Of a DNA stretch of 64,000 nucleotides, positions 1 to 8,165 are shown piece by piece (within the stretch, counting starts at the first letter, position 1; each line of letters begins with the position of its first letter). Made by a program: the position numbers and the translations under genes. The notes under the pieces were generated by a model. That model saw nothing but the letters and a program-made list of their open reading frames with translations, ran no database searches and had not been told where the DNA came from. The stretch comes from Burkholderiales bacterium (GTDB lineage Bacteria; Pseudomonadota; Gammaproteobacteria; Burkholderiales; Burkholderiaceae_C). The stretch spans positions 1 to 64,000 of the forward strand of contig JACPUE010000037.1 of the NCBI GenBank assembly GCA_016192425.1. Reading direction: 5' to 3'.

Positions 1-8
1 CCTTCGGG

Positions 9-107
9 CTGGCCCCGCAATGCGGCGTCTGCTTTGTCGGGCGGCTTGCCCATGGATAACCATGGGCTGCGCCACCCTTCGCGCATCCATCCGCATTGCG
101 GGGCCAG
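9..107. repeat. Nested inverted repeats at the left edge
   Basis: A perfect 17-bp inverted repeat (9-25 against 91-107, CTGGCCCCGCAATGCGG) encloses a second perfect palindrome, CCCATGG-ATAA-CCATGGG, at 49-66. Together they could fold into one long branched hairpin. No coding frame was recognised inside. It lies upstream of an accessory island, so it may be a MITE-like or boundary element, but that is inference. Confidence 0.6.
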
Positions 108-219
108 CGCGTGGGGGAATTGAATGATGACACGCCCTAGACTGACAGCTGACGGGGTTGCCGACGCGCAGCGCTCGTTGCGAGCGAAGACAATAAGCAC
201 AGAGGGATAAGGGGAAACC

Positions 220-1857
220 GTGAGCCTAGAGGGCCAACTCCTCGACCAGAAGTCTTTGCGGGCGGTGACTGGCAAGACTGCAGACTGGAACGAGATCGCC
301 AAGGACTGCATTGCTTTTGCCAATGCAACCGGCGGTCGTCTGCTGCTGGGCATCGAGGATGGCCAAAACGCACCACCGGCGGATCAACACATCCCGTCAG
401 ACCTGCCCGACACACTGCGGCGCAAACTGGCCGAACGTACCGTCAACGTATCCGTACTGCCCGACGTCGTCACCGCCCCCAATGGCGGGCAGTACATCGA
501 ATTGCGCATTCCGCGCGCCATGGCTGTAGCGTCCACCACCGATGGCCGTTACTTCCTGCGCGTGGCAGACCAAAGCAAGCCGGTTACGGGCGATGACGTA
601 ATGCGGTTGGTCAGCGAGCGTGCCGCACTACCTTGGGAAACGCAGACCACCTTGCATATTCCGCGCAGCGAGGTGGATGCCTCCAAGCGTGACAAGCTGC
701 TGGCTGCCCTGCGTGCATCCGACCGCGTCAAGGCATCAGTCAAGGAAAAATCCGACGACGAACTGCTTGATCACTATCAGCTCGCGCAAGGGCAGGCTCT
801 CACCAACTTGGGCGTGCTCTGCCTTGGTCACCAGCATCACCGCGCCCAACTGACCACGGCACCGGTCATTCAGTTCATCAAGTACGACGAGCGCGGGCAG
901 AAGGTCAACAAGCTGGTGTGGGACGACCATACCCAGAGCCCAATGGAACTGATCGAGGCGGTCTGGCTGGAGGTGCCCGACTTCCGCGAGCGCTATGAAC
1001 TGCCCGACGGCCTGTACCGCCAGAACGTGCCTGCCTTCGATGAAATCGTGGTGCGTGAACTGCTGGTCAACGCACTGGTTCATCGCCCCTATACCCAGCG
1101 CGGCGATATTTTCCTAAACCTGCATCCCGACCGGCTGGAGATGGTTAACCCAGGCCCACTGCCGCTGGGCGTCACACCGCAGAACGTGCTGCACACCACC
1201 GTGCGCCGCAACGAGCATTTGGCCCGCCTGTTCCACGACCTGAAGCTGATGGAACGCGAAGGCAGCGGCTTCGACAAGATTTTCGAAGTGCTGCTCTCGC
1301 AAGGACGCCCGATGCCGGAGCTGGTTGAAACCCACGACCGCGTACAGGTCACGGTGCGCCGCCGCATCCTCAAACCCGAAGTCATCGACTTCATCGCCAA
1401 GGCGGATCAGACCTACCAACTCACGCAACGCGAACGCATTGCGTTGGGGCTGCTGGCCCAACATGACGCACTCACCGCCCGCGAACTTGCCGCCACGCTG
1501 GAGCTGCCCAGCGTCGAAGCCCTGCAGCCGTGGCTCAAGCGATTGCTTGACTGGCACTTGGTGCAGAGCGCCGGACGCACCCAGGCCACGCGCTATTTTG
1601 TGGATCCCGCCCTGCTACGCAGCCTGAAGTTCACCGGCGAGACCACTCTCAAGCGCATTGAGCCGCACCGTTTGGCAGCACTGGTGCTGGAAGACTTGCA
1701 GCGCTATCCACAGTCCGCCATCAGCGAAATCCACCAGCGCATCGGCGGCGAAATTCACCAGAAGCAGGTGAAACGCGCACTGGAAGAGTTAATTGAGCAC
1801 GGTGCAGTGCGCTTTGAGGGCAACAACCGCTGGCGGCGCTACTGGGCCATATCATGA
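220..1857 (+). CDS. AlbA_2 / RecG-C-like ATP-binding protein
   Basis: Putative DNA-binding or regulatory protein of 545 aa from the AlbA_2 (Schlafen AAA_4) plus HATPase_c_4 family, COG2865 type. Residues about 10-130 form the AlbA_2 region (FANATGGRLLLGIED). Residues about 272-355 carry the GHKL-like part, with RELLVNALVHR, NPGPLP and EREGSGFDKI. The C-terminal 150 residues look like winged helices. The start is GTG with AAGGGG about six bases upstream; the first in-frame ATG lies far inside the AlbA_2 domain. Relatives are common in mobile and defence islands, and the neighbours here are broken genes of that kind. Its biochemical function is unknown. Confidence 0.8.
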   Translation: MSLEGQLLDQKSLRAVTGKTADWNEIAKDCIAFANATGGRLLLGIEDGQNAPPADQHIPSDLPDTLRRKLAERTVNVSVLPDVVTAPNGGQYIELRIPRAMAVASTTDGRYFLRVADQSKPVTGDDVMRLVSERAALPWETQTTLHIPRSEVDASKRDKLLAALRASDRVKASVKEKSDDELLDHYQLAQGQALTNLGVLCLGHQHHRAQLTTAPVIQFIKYDERGQKVNKLVWDDHTQSPMELIEAVWLEVPDFRERYELPDGLYRQNVPAFDEIVVRELLVNALVHRPYTQRGDIFLNLHPDRLEMVNPGPLPLGVTPQNVLHTTVRRNEHLARLFHDLKLMEREGSGFDKIFEVLLSQGRPMPELVETHDRVQVTVRRRILKPEVIDFIAKADQTYQLTQRERIALGLLAQHDALTARELAATLELPSVEALQPWLKRLLDWHLVQSAGRTQATRYFVDPALLRSLKFTGETTLKRIEPHRLAALVLEDLQRYPQSAISEIHQRIGGEIHQKQVKRALEELIEHGAVRFEGNNRWRRYWAIS

Positions 1858-1878
1858 AAAGGCTATCGGACAACGCGC

Positions 1879-1982
1879 GCGATATCCGCGATAGCTGGGC
1901 GATAGGACGTGGGCGATACATCGGCGCGGGCCCAATGAATCAAAGGGTTCTATCGACCACGTGCGATAGAAAGTGGGCGATA
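1879..1982. repeat. Cluster of six GCGATA repeats
   Basis: GCGATA occurs at 1879, 1888, 1899, 1913, 1963 and 1977, three of them inside the longer word GGGCGATA. CTATCG-N8-CGATAG at 1950-1969 forms an inverted pair. The block fills the gap after the AlbA_2 gene. It could be an operator array or iteron-like remnant, or simple sequence drift; no function can be assigned. Confidence 0.55.
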
Positions 1983-2061
1983 GCGATGTCTCTACTGCAT
2001 CCATGTTTTCATGGAAGAAATTTGAAACGGCTTTATTCACCACCATGGAGAAACCCAGCTT

Positions 2062-2115
2062 ATGAGCAACTTCCAGCAGCAATATGCCCTTTGGGATGAG
2101 TTCCTGAACGTTTGA
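2062..2115 (+). pseudogene. N-terminal remnant of a lost gene
   Basis: A short frame of 17 codons, MSNFQQQYALWDEFLNV, begins with ATG and has GGAG 11 bases upstream, so it looks like a genuine gene start. It runs straight into the helicase remnant in another frame. The opening words QYALWDEFL recall the N-terminus of some large McrB-like restriction AAA proteins, but this rests on memory of a short motif and is weak. I read it as the 5' scar of a deletion that removed the rest of the gene. Confidence 0.35.
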
Positions 2116-2519
2116 CCGAGCGCACCGAGCACATCGATGCCATTCGTGCCGCGTTGGTCGGCGAAATCCAAGAGCCGTTCGTGTTGCATGGGCGGATGCC
2201 GAAGAAGCAGCGGGCCACGCTGATAAAGGCGCTCGATGCTCTGCCGCCCGACGCACCGCGCGTGCTGCTGGCTACCGGCAAGCTCGTCGGTGAAGGTTTC
2301 GATCATCCGCCGCTGGACACGCTGGTGCTGGCGATGCCCGTGTCGTGGAAAGGCACACTCCAGCAGTACGTCGGCCGCCTGCACCGCGAACACGCCAGCA
2401 AGGCCAACGTGCGTATCATCGACTTCGTGGACACCGGGCACCCAGCTCTGCTGCGGATGTGGGACAAGCGCCAGCGTGGATACCGAGCGATGGGGTATCG
2501 AATCGAGGGGAGAGAATGA
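2100..2519 (+). pseudogene. Helicase C-terminal remnant (SF2, TOTE-like)
   Basis: About 135 residues of the C-terminal RecA-like domain of a superfamily 2 helicase. Visible are LTERTEHIDAI at the start of the domain, LLATGKLVGEGFDHP (motif V region), QQYVGRLHRE (motif VI) and a closing MWDKRQRGYRAMGYRI. The N-terminal RecA domain with Walker A and B is missing, so it cannot be an active helicase. The tail resembles helicases of TOTE-type conflict systems. The frame opens at a TTG (2112) right at a junction with an unrelated gene start, which indicates a deletion. Its stop overlaps the next ATG by ATGA. Confidence 0.7.
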
Positions 2520-3241
2520 CGAATTCACACAAACTCCCCATCAACCTCACCGACCTGCTGCGCCAGCGCACCGTTGAGGGCGAGCGCGTCGAGTACAAGG
2601 CCGGGTGGAACCCGGACGCGGTGATCCGCACCGTATGCGCCTTTGCCAACGACTTCGAAAACCTCGGCGGCGGCTATGTGGTGATTGGGCAGGACTGTGA
2701 TGCCAATGGTCTGCCGGTGTTTCCGCCCGTGGGGGTGGTCGACAAACAACTCGACAAGATTCAGCAGGAGTTGCTGGCGGCCTGCCTGTGGATCCAGCCG
2801 CCGTATTTTCCGGTGCTGAGCCTGGAGGTGGTTGAAGACCGCAATCTGATCGTGCTGTAGGCGCCGGGCGGGCAGAACCGGCCCTACAAAGCGCCGGAAG
2901 CCGACAAGACCTGGAAGTACTTCATCCGCCGCTACAGCAGCACGGTCGAGGCCAAGGGCGACGCCGAGCAGGAGCTGCTGAGCCTAGCGGCCAAGGTGCC
3001 GTTCGACGACCGCTACAACCCGTCGGCGCGCGTTGATGATCTTTCCAAACCGTTGATGCAGGGTTTTCTGGAAGAAGTGGGCAGTGCGCTGGCGGCAGAT
3101 GCGCCCGGTTTGTCGGTGGAGGCATTGGCCCGGCAGATGAATGTGGCGGGCGGCCCCACAGAGTCGCCGTGGCCCAAGAACGTGGGTCTGGAACTTCCCC
3201 TACGCCGCTATTGAGGAAGCCTTGGTCAACGCGGTCACGTG
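2516..3241 (+). pseudogene. Broken AlbA_2 ATP-binding protein
   Basis: Second AlbA_2-family gene, inactivated. The frame opens with MTNSHKLPINLTDLL and a clear AlbA_2 core (VEYKAGWNPDAVIRTVCAFAND, GGGYVVIGQD). It meets TAG at 2858-2860 where relatives would have Trp (VL-stop-APGGQNRPYK). The same frame then continues conserved to about 3190 (PFDDRYNP, GGPTESPWPKNVGL). The next recognisable piece, NFPYAAIEEALVNAV (3192-3236), belongs to the HATPase region but lies in the +1 frame and skips expected sequence, so an internal deletion also occurred. Nothing of the C-terminal half remains. Confidence 0.75.
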
Positions 3242-3421
3242 ATCGCAATGACCTTGCCCGACAAGCCGCGCAGCAGCAACCAGCGCTACCGCCAAACCGC
3301 CCTGGGACGATCTTGGTTGGAACGGCACCCAGGTGCCGACACAGGTTGAAATCTGCGGTGCCACCCGCAACCTGCAGCTTCCCGTAGCAATGCTCGGTTT
3401 CCCCAAGCGTGCGTTGGAGGC
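3242..3421. other. Non-coding stretch at the end of the island
   Basis: About 180 bases between the pseudogene and the convergent ABC ATPase gene. No convincing frame, terminator or mobile-element end was seen. It is probably scrambled island debris. Confidence 0.4.
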
Positions 3422-4057
3422 TCATCCCAGCTCTGGCAACTCCATCACCGCACGCCAGGGCACACCCTCCAGCGCTTCGTAATGCGCCACCACCAGGGCG
3501 CGGTCCGGCGCCTGTGCGGTGTCCGCCAGCGCCTGGCACAAATAGCGCAGCGAGGCGCGGTCCAGCCCCGCCACGGGTTCGTCGATGAGCGTGAGCGGCG
3601 CGCCCGAGGCCAGGGCGGCGGCCATGAGCAGCTTGCGGCGGGTGCCGGTCGAGAGCATGTAAAAGCCCTTGTCCAGGTGCGCATGCAGGCCAAAGCCGTC
3701 CAGGTGCGCGGCCAGCGCCTGTGCGTTCCAACCGGGGTACTGCGCGGGCAGTCCTTGCAACCAGGCCTGCGCTACCAGTGCGTCCATGGCGGGGGAGCGC
3801 GGGTCGGCCCAGAACACCTGGCGCCGGTAGGCCTGGGGCGCGTCGGCCAGGGCCACGCTGCCCAGGCGCAGGCTGCCTGCGCTGGCTTGCAGCTCTGCGG
3901 CCAGCAGGCGCAGCAGCGTGGTCTTGCCGCTGCTCTCGCCGCCGCACACCAGTGTGGCGCCAGCGTGCACGGTGGCAGACCAACCGGAAAACACCGGCCT
4001 GCCCGGATGGCTGAAGGCCAGGCCCTGCACCTGCAGCAGGGGGCTTGCGTCATTCAT
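3422..4057 (-). CDS. ABC transporter ATP-binding protein
   Basis: ATPase subunit of an ABC transporter, 211 aa, a single nucleotide-binding domain. Walker A is GGESSGKTTLL, the signature region reads MLSTGTRRKLLMAAALASG (an STG variant of LSGGQ), Walker B is LTLIDEPVAGLD and the switch His lies in VVAHYEAL. I chose the ATG at 4057 (MNDASPLLQVQGLAF) over an upstream ATG at 4108, because the ABC fold starts here and the longer version would overlap the divergent gene. No permease gene is adjacent, so the substrate is unknown. The short length recalls CcmA-like exporters, without further support. Confidence 0.75.
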   Translation of the reverse strand: MNDASPLLQVQGLAFSHPGRPVFSGWSATVHAGATLVCGGESSGKTTLLRLLAAELQASAGSLRLGSVALADAPQAYRRQVFWADPRSPAMDALVAQAWLQGLPAQYPGWNAQALAAHLDGFGLHAHLDKGFYMLSTGTRRKLLMAAALASGAPLTLIDEPVAGLDRASLRYLCQALADTAQAPDRALVVAHYEALEGVPWRAVMELPELG

Positions 4058-4106
4058 GGTCACGTTTCCTGTTCTGTGTATGCAGGCCGGGCGCACAATG
4101 CGGCGC

Positions 4107-4475
4107 ATGGCCCTGCAGTACCTCGATTTTGACTACAGCGAAGACGACGATGGCAACGGCACCTGGGATGCCATGGCCTCGGTCACGCCCGCCCACCTAG
4201 ACGCCCTGTTGGCCGAGGTGGCCCAGGTGCTGCGCTGGGCGCACCGCGATTTTGGCGGCAGGCCCGCACCGCTGGACGAAGGCGGCGATTGGGACTGGGC
4301 GCTGCACAGCCTGCACGAGGCGGGCGCTGCCCCCTGCGCGCTACATTACGACCCGGCCGGCGCCCGCGTGGCACTGACCCCCGCCAGCCCCCTGCCCGCA
4401 CGGCTGACGCTGACGCTCACGCTGTGCGGTACGGAGGCGTTTGGCCAGGCGCTGCGGGCGCGCTTCGCGGTCTGA
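4107..4475 (+). CDS. Hypothetical protein
   Basis: A 122-aa frame starting MALQYLDFDYSEDDDGNGTW, divergent from the ABC ATPase with only 49 bp between the two starts. An in-frame ATG at 4098 adds three residues and is equally possible. The protein is acidic and Trp-rich in the first half (EGGDWDWALHSLHEAG), with no signal peptide or membrane segment. I do not recognise a characterised domain. The tight divergent position suggests a shared promoter region with the ATPase gene. Confidence 0.6.
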   Translation: MALQYLDFDYSEDDDGNGTWDAMASVTPAHLDALLAEVAQVLRWAHRDFGGRPAPLDEGGDWDWALHSLHEAGAAPCALHYDPAGARVALTPASPLPARLTLTLTLCGTEAFGQALRARFAV

Positions 4476-4486
4476 AGCCCTGCGCA

Positions 4487-4510
4487 GCGCTGTCTCGCGA
4501 GAGACAGCGC
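4487..4510. promoter_or_regulatory. Perfect 10-bp hairpin before livH
   Basis: GCGCTGTCTC, loop GCGA, GAGACAGCGC: a ten-base stem with a four-base loop. No T-run follows, so it is not a standard intrinsic terminator. It lies between the hypothetical gene and the livH ribosome site and could act in the leader RNA or as an operator. Confidence 0.5.
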
Positions 4511-4602
4511 ACCGGAAGTTCCAACGGAAAACCCTTAGCGACAAGCCGGGAGGCCGCCGCTATAAACCATGCACCAACCGCATCACACAAGGAGACGGTA
4601 GC

Positions 4603-5478
4603 GTGCAGATTCTGCAGTTGATGATCAGCGGCGTGGCGCAGGGGTGCATTTATGGCCTCATCGCGCTGGGCTTTGTTCTGATCTACAAGGGCACCGAAAC
4701 GGTGAGCTTTGCCCAGGGTGAATTGATGATGCTGGGCGCCTTTCTGGGCCTGGCCTGCATGACGCTGATGGGCTTTCCGTTCTGGCTCGCTGTGCCCAGT
4801 GCCATTGCGGCCATGGCGCTGGTGGGCATGGGGCTGGAGCGGGTGGTGATCCGCCCCATCCTGGGCCAGCCGGCGTTCTCCATCGTGATGCTGACCATTG
4901 GCGTGGGCTACACGGCGCGCGGGCTCATCACCATGCTTCCGGGCATCGGCACCGAAACCTATGTGCTGCCCGTGCCCTACAAGGACGAAATCTGGGCGGT
5001 GGGCACCCTGGTGGTGAACGTGGAGCAGTTTGTCATCATTGCCGCCACGGCCGTGCTGTGCTTGCTGCTGTATGCGCTGTTTCGTTTCACCAAGCTGGGC
5101 ATTGCGATGCAGGCCTCGTCGCAGAACCAGTTGGCGGCCTACTACATGGGCATTCCGGTGCAGCGGCTCAATGGCCTGGTGTGGGCCCTGGCGGCTGCGG
5201 TGGCCGCCGTCGCGGGGCTCCTGCTGGCGCCCATCACCTTTGTGCACGCCAACATGGGGTTCATCGGGCTCAAGGCCTTTCCGGCTGCGGTGGTGGGGGG
5301 CTTTGGCAGCCTGCCGGGCGCCATTGTGGGCGGGCTGGTGATCGGGCTGGTGGAGTCCTTTGCGGGCTTTTACCTGCCCGATGGCATCAAGGACGTGGCC
5401 GCCTACGTGGTGGTGCTCATCATGCTGATGGTCAGGCCCAACGGGCTGTTTGGCGAGAAGCTGCGCAAGAAAGTCTGA
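4603..5478 (+). CDS. livH: Branched-chain-type ABC transporter permease LivH
   Basis: Inner-membrane permease of a HAAT-family (LivH type) ABC importer, 291 aa with about eight hydrophobic segments and the usual N-terminal stretch GVAQGCIYGLIALGFVLIYKG. The start is GTG (VQILQLMISG) with AAGGAG about eight bases upstream; the open frame extends further left but that part is not protein-like. It begins an operon with livM 12 bp downstream. Family members import branched amino acids, but also amides, urea and aromatic or aliphatic acids. The acyl-CoA ligase in this operon favours a carboxylic acid substrate. Confidence 0.9.
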   Translation: MQILQLMISGVAQGCIYGLIALGFVLIYKGTETVSFAQGELMMLGAFLGLACMTLMGFPFWLAVPSAIAAMALVGMGLERVVIRPILGQPAFSIVMLTIGVGYTARGLITMLPGIGTETYVLPVPYKDEIWAVGTLVVNVEQFVIIAATAVLCLLLYALFRFTKLGIAMQASSQNQLAAYYMGIPVQRLNGLVWALAAAVAAVAGLLLAPITFVHANMGFIGLKAFPAAVVGGFGSLPGAIVGGLVIGLVESFAGFYLPDGIKDVAAYVVVLIMLMVRPNGLFGEKLRKKV

Positions 5479-5490
5479 CCCCCACACACC

Positions 5491-6567
5491 ATGCGTTTCA
5501 TTTTCAAAACCGACTACCGCCAGGACATCCGCCTGGCCAAGCACCCCGGCCATGTGTTCTGGTACGGCCTGCTGTCGCTGCTGCTGCTGGCCGCGCCCTG
5601 GCTGCTGGCCGAATACTGGCTGGCACAGCTGACCTTTGTGCTCATCTATGCCATCGCTGGGTTGGGGCTGATGCTGCTGGCGGGCTTTACGGGTCAATTC
5701 TCGCTGGGCCATGCGGCCTTTCTGGGCGTGGGTGCCTACACGCAGGCCGTGCTGCTGGCGGCGGGCTGGCCGTTCTTGCTGGCGCTGGCTTGTGCGGCGG
5801 GGCTGTCTGCCGCCGTGGGCGTGGTGGTGGGTTTGCCCGCGCTGCGCGTCAAGGGCATCTACCTGGGCATGGCCACGCTGGCGTTTGGTTTCATCGTCGA
5901 GGAGGTGCTGGCGCGCTGGGAGTCGGTGACCGGGGGCAACGCGGGCCTGCACGTCAAGGCGCCGCAGATCATGGGCTGGTCGCTCTCGGGTGGGGAGACG
6001 TTCTACTTTCTGTGCCTGTGCATCACCGTGCTGGCCACACTAGGGCTGCTGAACCTGCTGCGCTCGCCCACGGGGCGGGCCTTTGTGGCCATCCGCGATT
6101 CGGAGATCTCGGCGCAGAGCATGGGCATCCACCTGGCGCACTACAAGACGCTGTCCTTTGCGCTGTCTGCCGCGCTGGCGGGCGTGGCGGGTGCGCTGTA
6201 TGCGCACAAGCTGCAGTTCATCTCGCCCGATCAGTTCAACATCCTGCAGTCCATCGACCTGCTGCTGATGATCGTGATCGGCGGCCTGGGCTCGGTGCAT
6301 GGCGTGTTCCTGGGGGCGCTGTTCCTGATCTCCATGCCGCAGGCGATTGCCATGGTCAAGGACTACCTGCCTGCCGCCATCGGCCAGGCGCCGGGCCTGC
6401 AGGCGGCCGTGTACGGCGTGGTGCTGATTGCCTTTGTGCTGTTTGAGCCCATGGGCCTGTACGGCCGCTGGCTCAAGGTGCGCACCTGGCTGCAGTTGTT
6501 CCCGTTCTACCGCAAGGGCATGTTCAAGCGGCAGAAATCTTTCCAAAAGTCGGATCGCCTCAAATGA
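5491..6567 (+). CDS. livM: Branched-chain-type ABC transporter permease LivM
   Basis: Second permease of the HAAT importer, 358 aa, with the LivM hallmark region GLGLMLLAGFTGQFSLGHAAFLGVGAY near residues 55-85 and a conserved cytoplasmic segment around RAFVAIRDSEISAQSMGI. It has about ten membrane segments. Its C-terminal tail (KGMFKRQKSFQKSDRLK) is basic and longer than in LivM of enterics. The stop codon overlaps the start of livG in ATGA, implying translational coupling. Confidence 0.9.
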   Translation: MRFIFKTDYRQDIRLAKHPGHVFWYGLLSLLLLAAPWLLAEYWLAQLTFVLIYAIAGLGLMLLAGFTGQFSLGHAAFLGVGAYTQAVLLAAGWPFLLALACAAGLSAAVGVVVGLPALRVKGIYLGMATLAFGFIVEEVLARWESVTGGNAGLHVKAPQIMGWSLSGGETFYFLCLCITVLATLGLLNLLRSPTGRAFVAIRDSEISAQSMGIHLAHYKTLSFALSAALAGVAGALYAHKLQFISPDQFNILQSIDLLLMIVIGGLGSVHGVFLGALFLISMPQAIAMVKDYLPAAIGQAPGLQAAVYGVVLIAFVLFEPMGLYGRWLKVRTWLQLFPFYRKGMFKRQKSFQKSDRLK

Positions 6568-7361
6568 CGGATGTTCTTCTCAAAGCCAACGATCTGAGCG
6601 TGCGCTTTGGCGGCGTGCTGGCCGTCAACCAGGTGAGCTTCGAGGTGCGCAAGGGCGAGGTGTTCACCCTCATCGGCCCCAACGGCGCGGGCAAGACCAC
6701 GGTGTTCAACCTCATCAGCCGCATCTACCAGCCCACGACGGGCGAGATCTGGTTCGAGGGCCGCAAGCTCACCGCCGAGCCTGCGCACGCGATTGCGGCG
6801 CTGGGCATTGCGCGCACGTTCCAGAACATCGAACTGTTCGAGCACGCCACGGTGCTGCACAACCTGTTGATCGGGCGCCACACGCACAGGCGCACGGGCT
6901 TTGTGCACGACCTGTTCTTCACCCGCACCGCCCGCGAGGCGGAACTGCACTCGCGCCTGAAGGCTGAGGAAGTCATCGACCTGCTCAACCTGCAGCACTA
7001 CCGCGACACCATGGTGGCTGGCCTGCCCTACGGCGTGCGCAAGGTGGTGGAGCTGGCGCGTGCACTGTGCACTGAACCCAAGCTGCTGTTGCTGGACGAG
7101 CCGTCCAGCGGCCTGAACGTGGAGGAAACCGACGACATGGCGTTCTGGATCCAGGACATCCAGCAGGAGCTGGGCATCACGGTGCTGATGGTGGAGCACG
7201 ACATGTCGCTGGTGTCCAAGGTCTCGGACCGCGTGCTGGCCATGAACCAGGGCGAAGTGCTGGCCATGGGCAGCCCACGCGAGGTGCAAACCAACCCCGC
7301 GGTGGTGGAGGCCTACCTGGGCACGGTGGACGATGTGTCTTCGCTGCGGAGGGCCGCATGA
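6564..7361 (+). CDS. livG: ABC transporter ATPase LivG
   Basis: ATP-binding subunit, 265 aa, pairing with LivF to power the importer. Walker A is GPNGAGKTT (residues 38-46), the signature is the LivG-type GLPYGVRKVVELARAL, Walker B is LLLLDEPSSGL and the switch region is VEHDM. The C-terminal BCA-type tail (REVQTNPAVVEAYLG) is complete. It overlaps livM and livF by four bases each. Confidence 0.92.
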   Translation: MTDVLLKANDLSVRFGGVLAVNQVSFEVRKGEVFTLIGPNGAGKTTVFNLISRIYQPTTGEIWFEGRKLTAEPAHAIAALGIARTFQNIELFEHATVLHNLLIGRHTHRRTGFVHDLFFTRTAREAELHSRLKAEEVIDLLNLQHYRDTMVAGLPYGVRKVVELARALCTEPKLLLLDEPSSGLNVEETDDMAFWIQDIQQELGITVLMVEHDMSLVSKVSDRVLAMNQGEVLAMGSPREVQTNPAVVEAYLGTVDDVSSLRRAA

Positions 7362-8161
7362 GCACGCTGACCGAACGCGACGACAGCGCCCAGCCCCCCA
7401 TGCTGCGGCTGCTGAACGTGGAGAGCGCCTATGGCCCGATCAAGGCCATCCGTGGCGTGAGCCTGAAGGTGCGGCGCGGAGAGATCGCCACCGTGCTGGG
7501 CTCGAACGGGGCGGGCAAGACCACCATCCTCAAGACCATCTCGGGCATTCTGGATCCGCGCAAGGGCTCGGTGGAGTTCCAGGGCAAGGACATCACGGCC
7601 CAGGACCCGGCGCTCATCGTGCAGCAGGGCCTGTCGCATGTGCCCGAGGGGCGCGAGGTGTTCCCCCTGCTGTCGGTGCACGACAACCTGCTGATGGGCG
7701 CCTACACCCGCAAGGACCGGGACGGCGTGGCGCGCGACATGGAGATGGTCTATGGCTACTTCCCCATCCTGCGCGAACGCTCGCACCAGGACGCGGGGCT
7801 GCTGTCGGGCGGGCAACAACAGATGCTGGCCATCAGCCGCGCGCTCATGGCCAACCCCGACCTGATCCTGCTGGACGAACCGAGCCTTGGCCTGAGTCCG
7901 AAGTTGACCAAGGAAATCTTCGAGATCGTGGTGCGCATCAACCGCGAGCGCGGCACCACCATCCTGCTGGTGGAGCAGAACGCCAACATGGCGCTCAATG
8001 CCTCGGACTACGGCTATGTGCTGGAGAACGGGCGCATCGTGATGGAGGACGCCTGTGCCCGCCTGCGCGAGAAGGAGGACATCAAGGAGTTCTACCTCGG
8101 CATGAAGGAAACCGGCGTGCGCGGCGAGCGACGCTGGAAGAAGAAGAAAACCTGGCGGTAA
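7358..8161 (+). CDS. livF: ABC transporter ATPase LivF
   Basis: Second ATP-binding subunit, 267 aa. Walker A GSNGAGKTT, signature LSGGQQQMLAISRALM and Walker B LILLDEPSLGL are intact, followed by VEQNANMAL. The N-terminus carries about 18 residues before the ABC core, and the C-terminus ends in a basic tail (ERRWKKKKTWR) after the usual KEFYLG. Four bases separate it from the ligase gene, so livHMGF and the ligase are one transcript. Confidence 0.92.
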   Translation: MSTLTERDDSAQPPMLRLLNVESAYGPIKAIRGVSLKVRRGEIATVLGSNGAGKTTILKTISGILDPRKGSVEFQGKDITAQDPALIVQQGLSHVPEGREVFPLLSVHDNLLMGAYTRKDRDGVARDMEMVYGYFPILRERSHQDAGLLSGGQQQMLAISRALMANPDLILLDEPSLGLSPKLTKEIFEIVVRINRERGTTILLVEQNANMALNASDYGYVLENGRIVMEDACARLREKEDIKEFYLGMKETGVRGERRWKKKKTWR

Positions 8162-8165
8162 AGCT

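Noticed and set aside
3242-3421. Possible insertion-sequence remnant
   Set aside because: No transposase motif, terminal inverted repeat or target duplication could be identified.
2922-3983. Long minus-strand frame of 353 codons across the island end and ABC gene
   Set aside because: It runs antisense to the ABC ATPase and the AlbA_2 pseudogene and has the Arg/Gly/Ala-rich composition of GC-rich shadow frames, with no domain.
4417-5952. Minus-strand frame of 511 codons opposite livH and livM
   Set aside because: It is rich in Gln, His and Arg with no recognisable fold and lies exactly antisense to two clear permeases.
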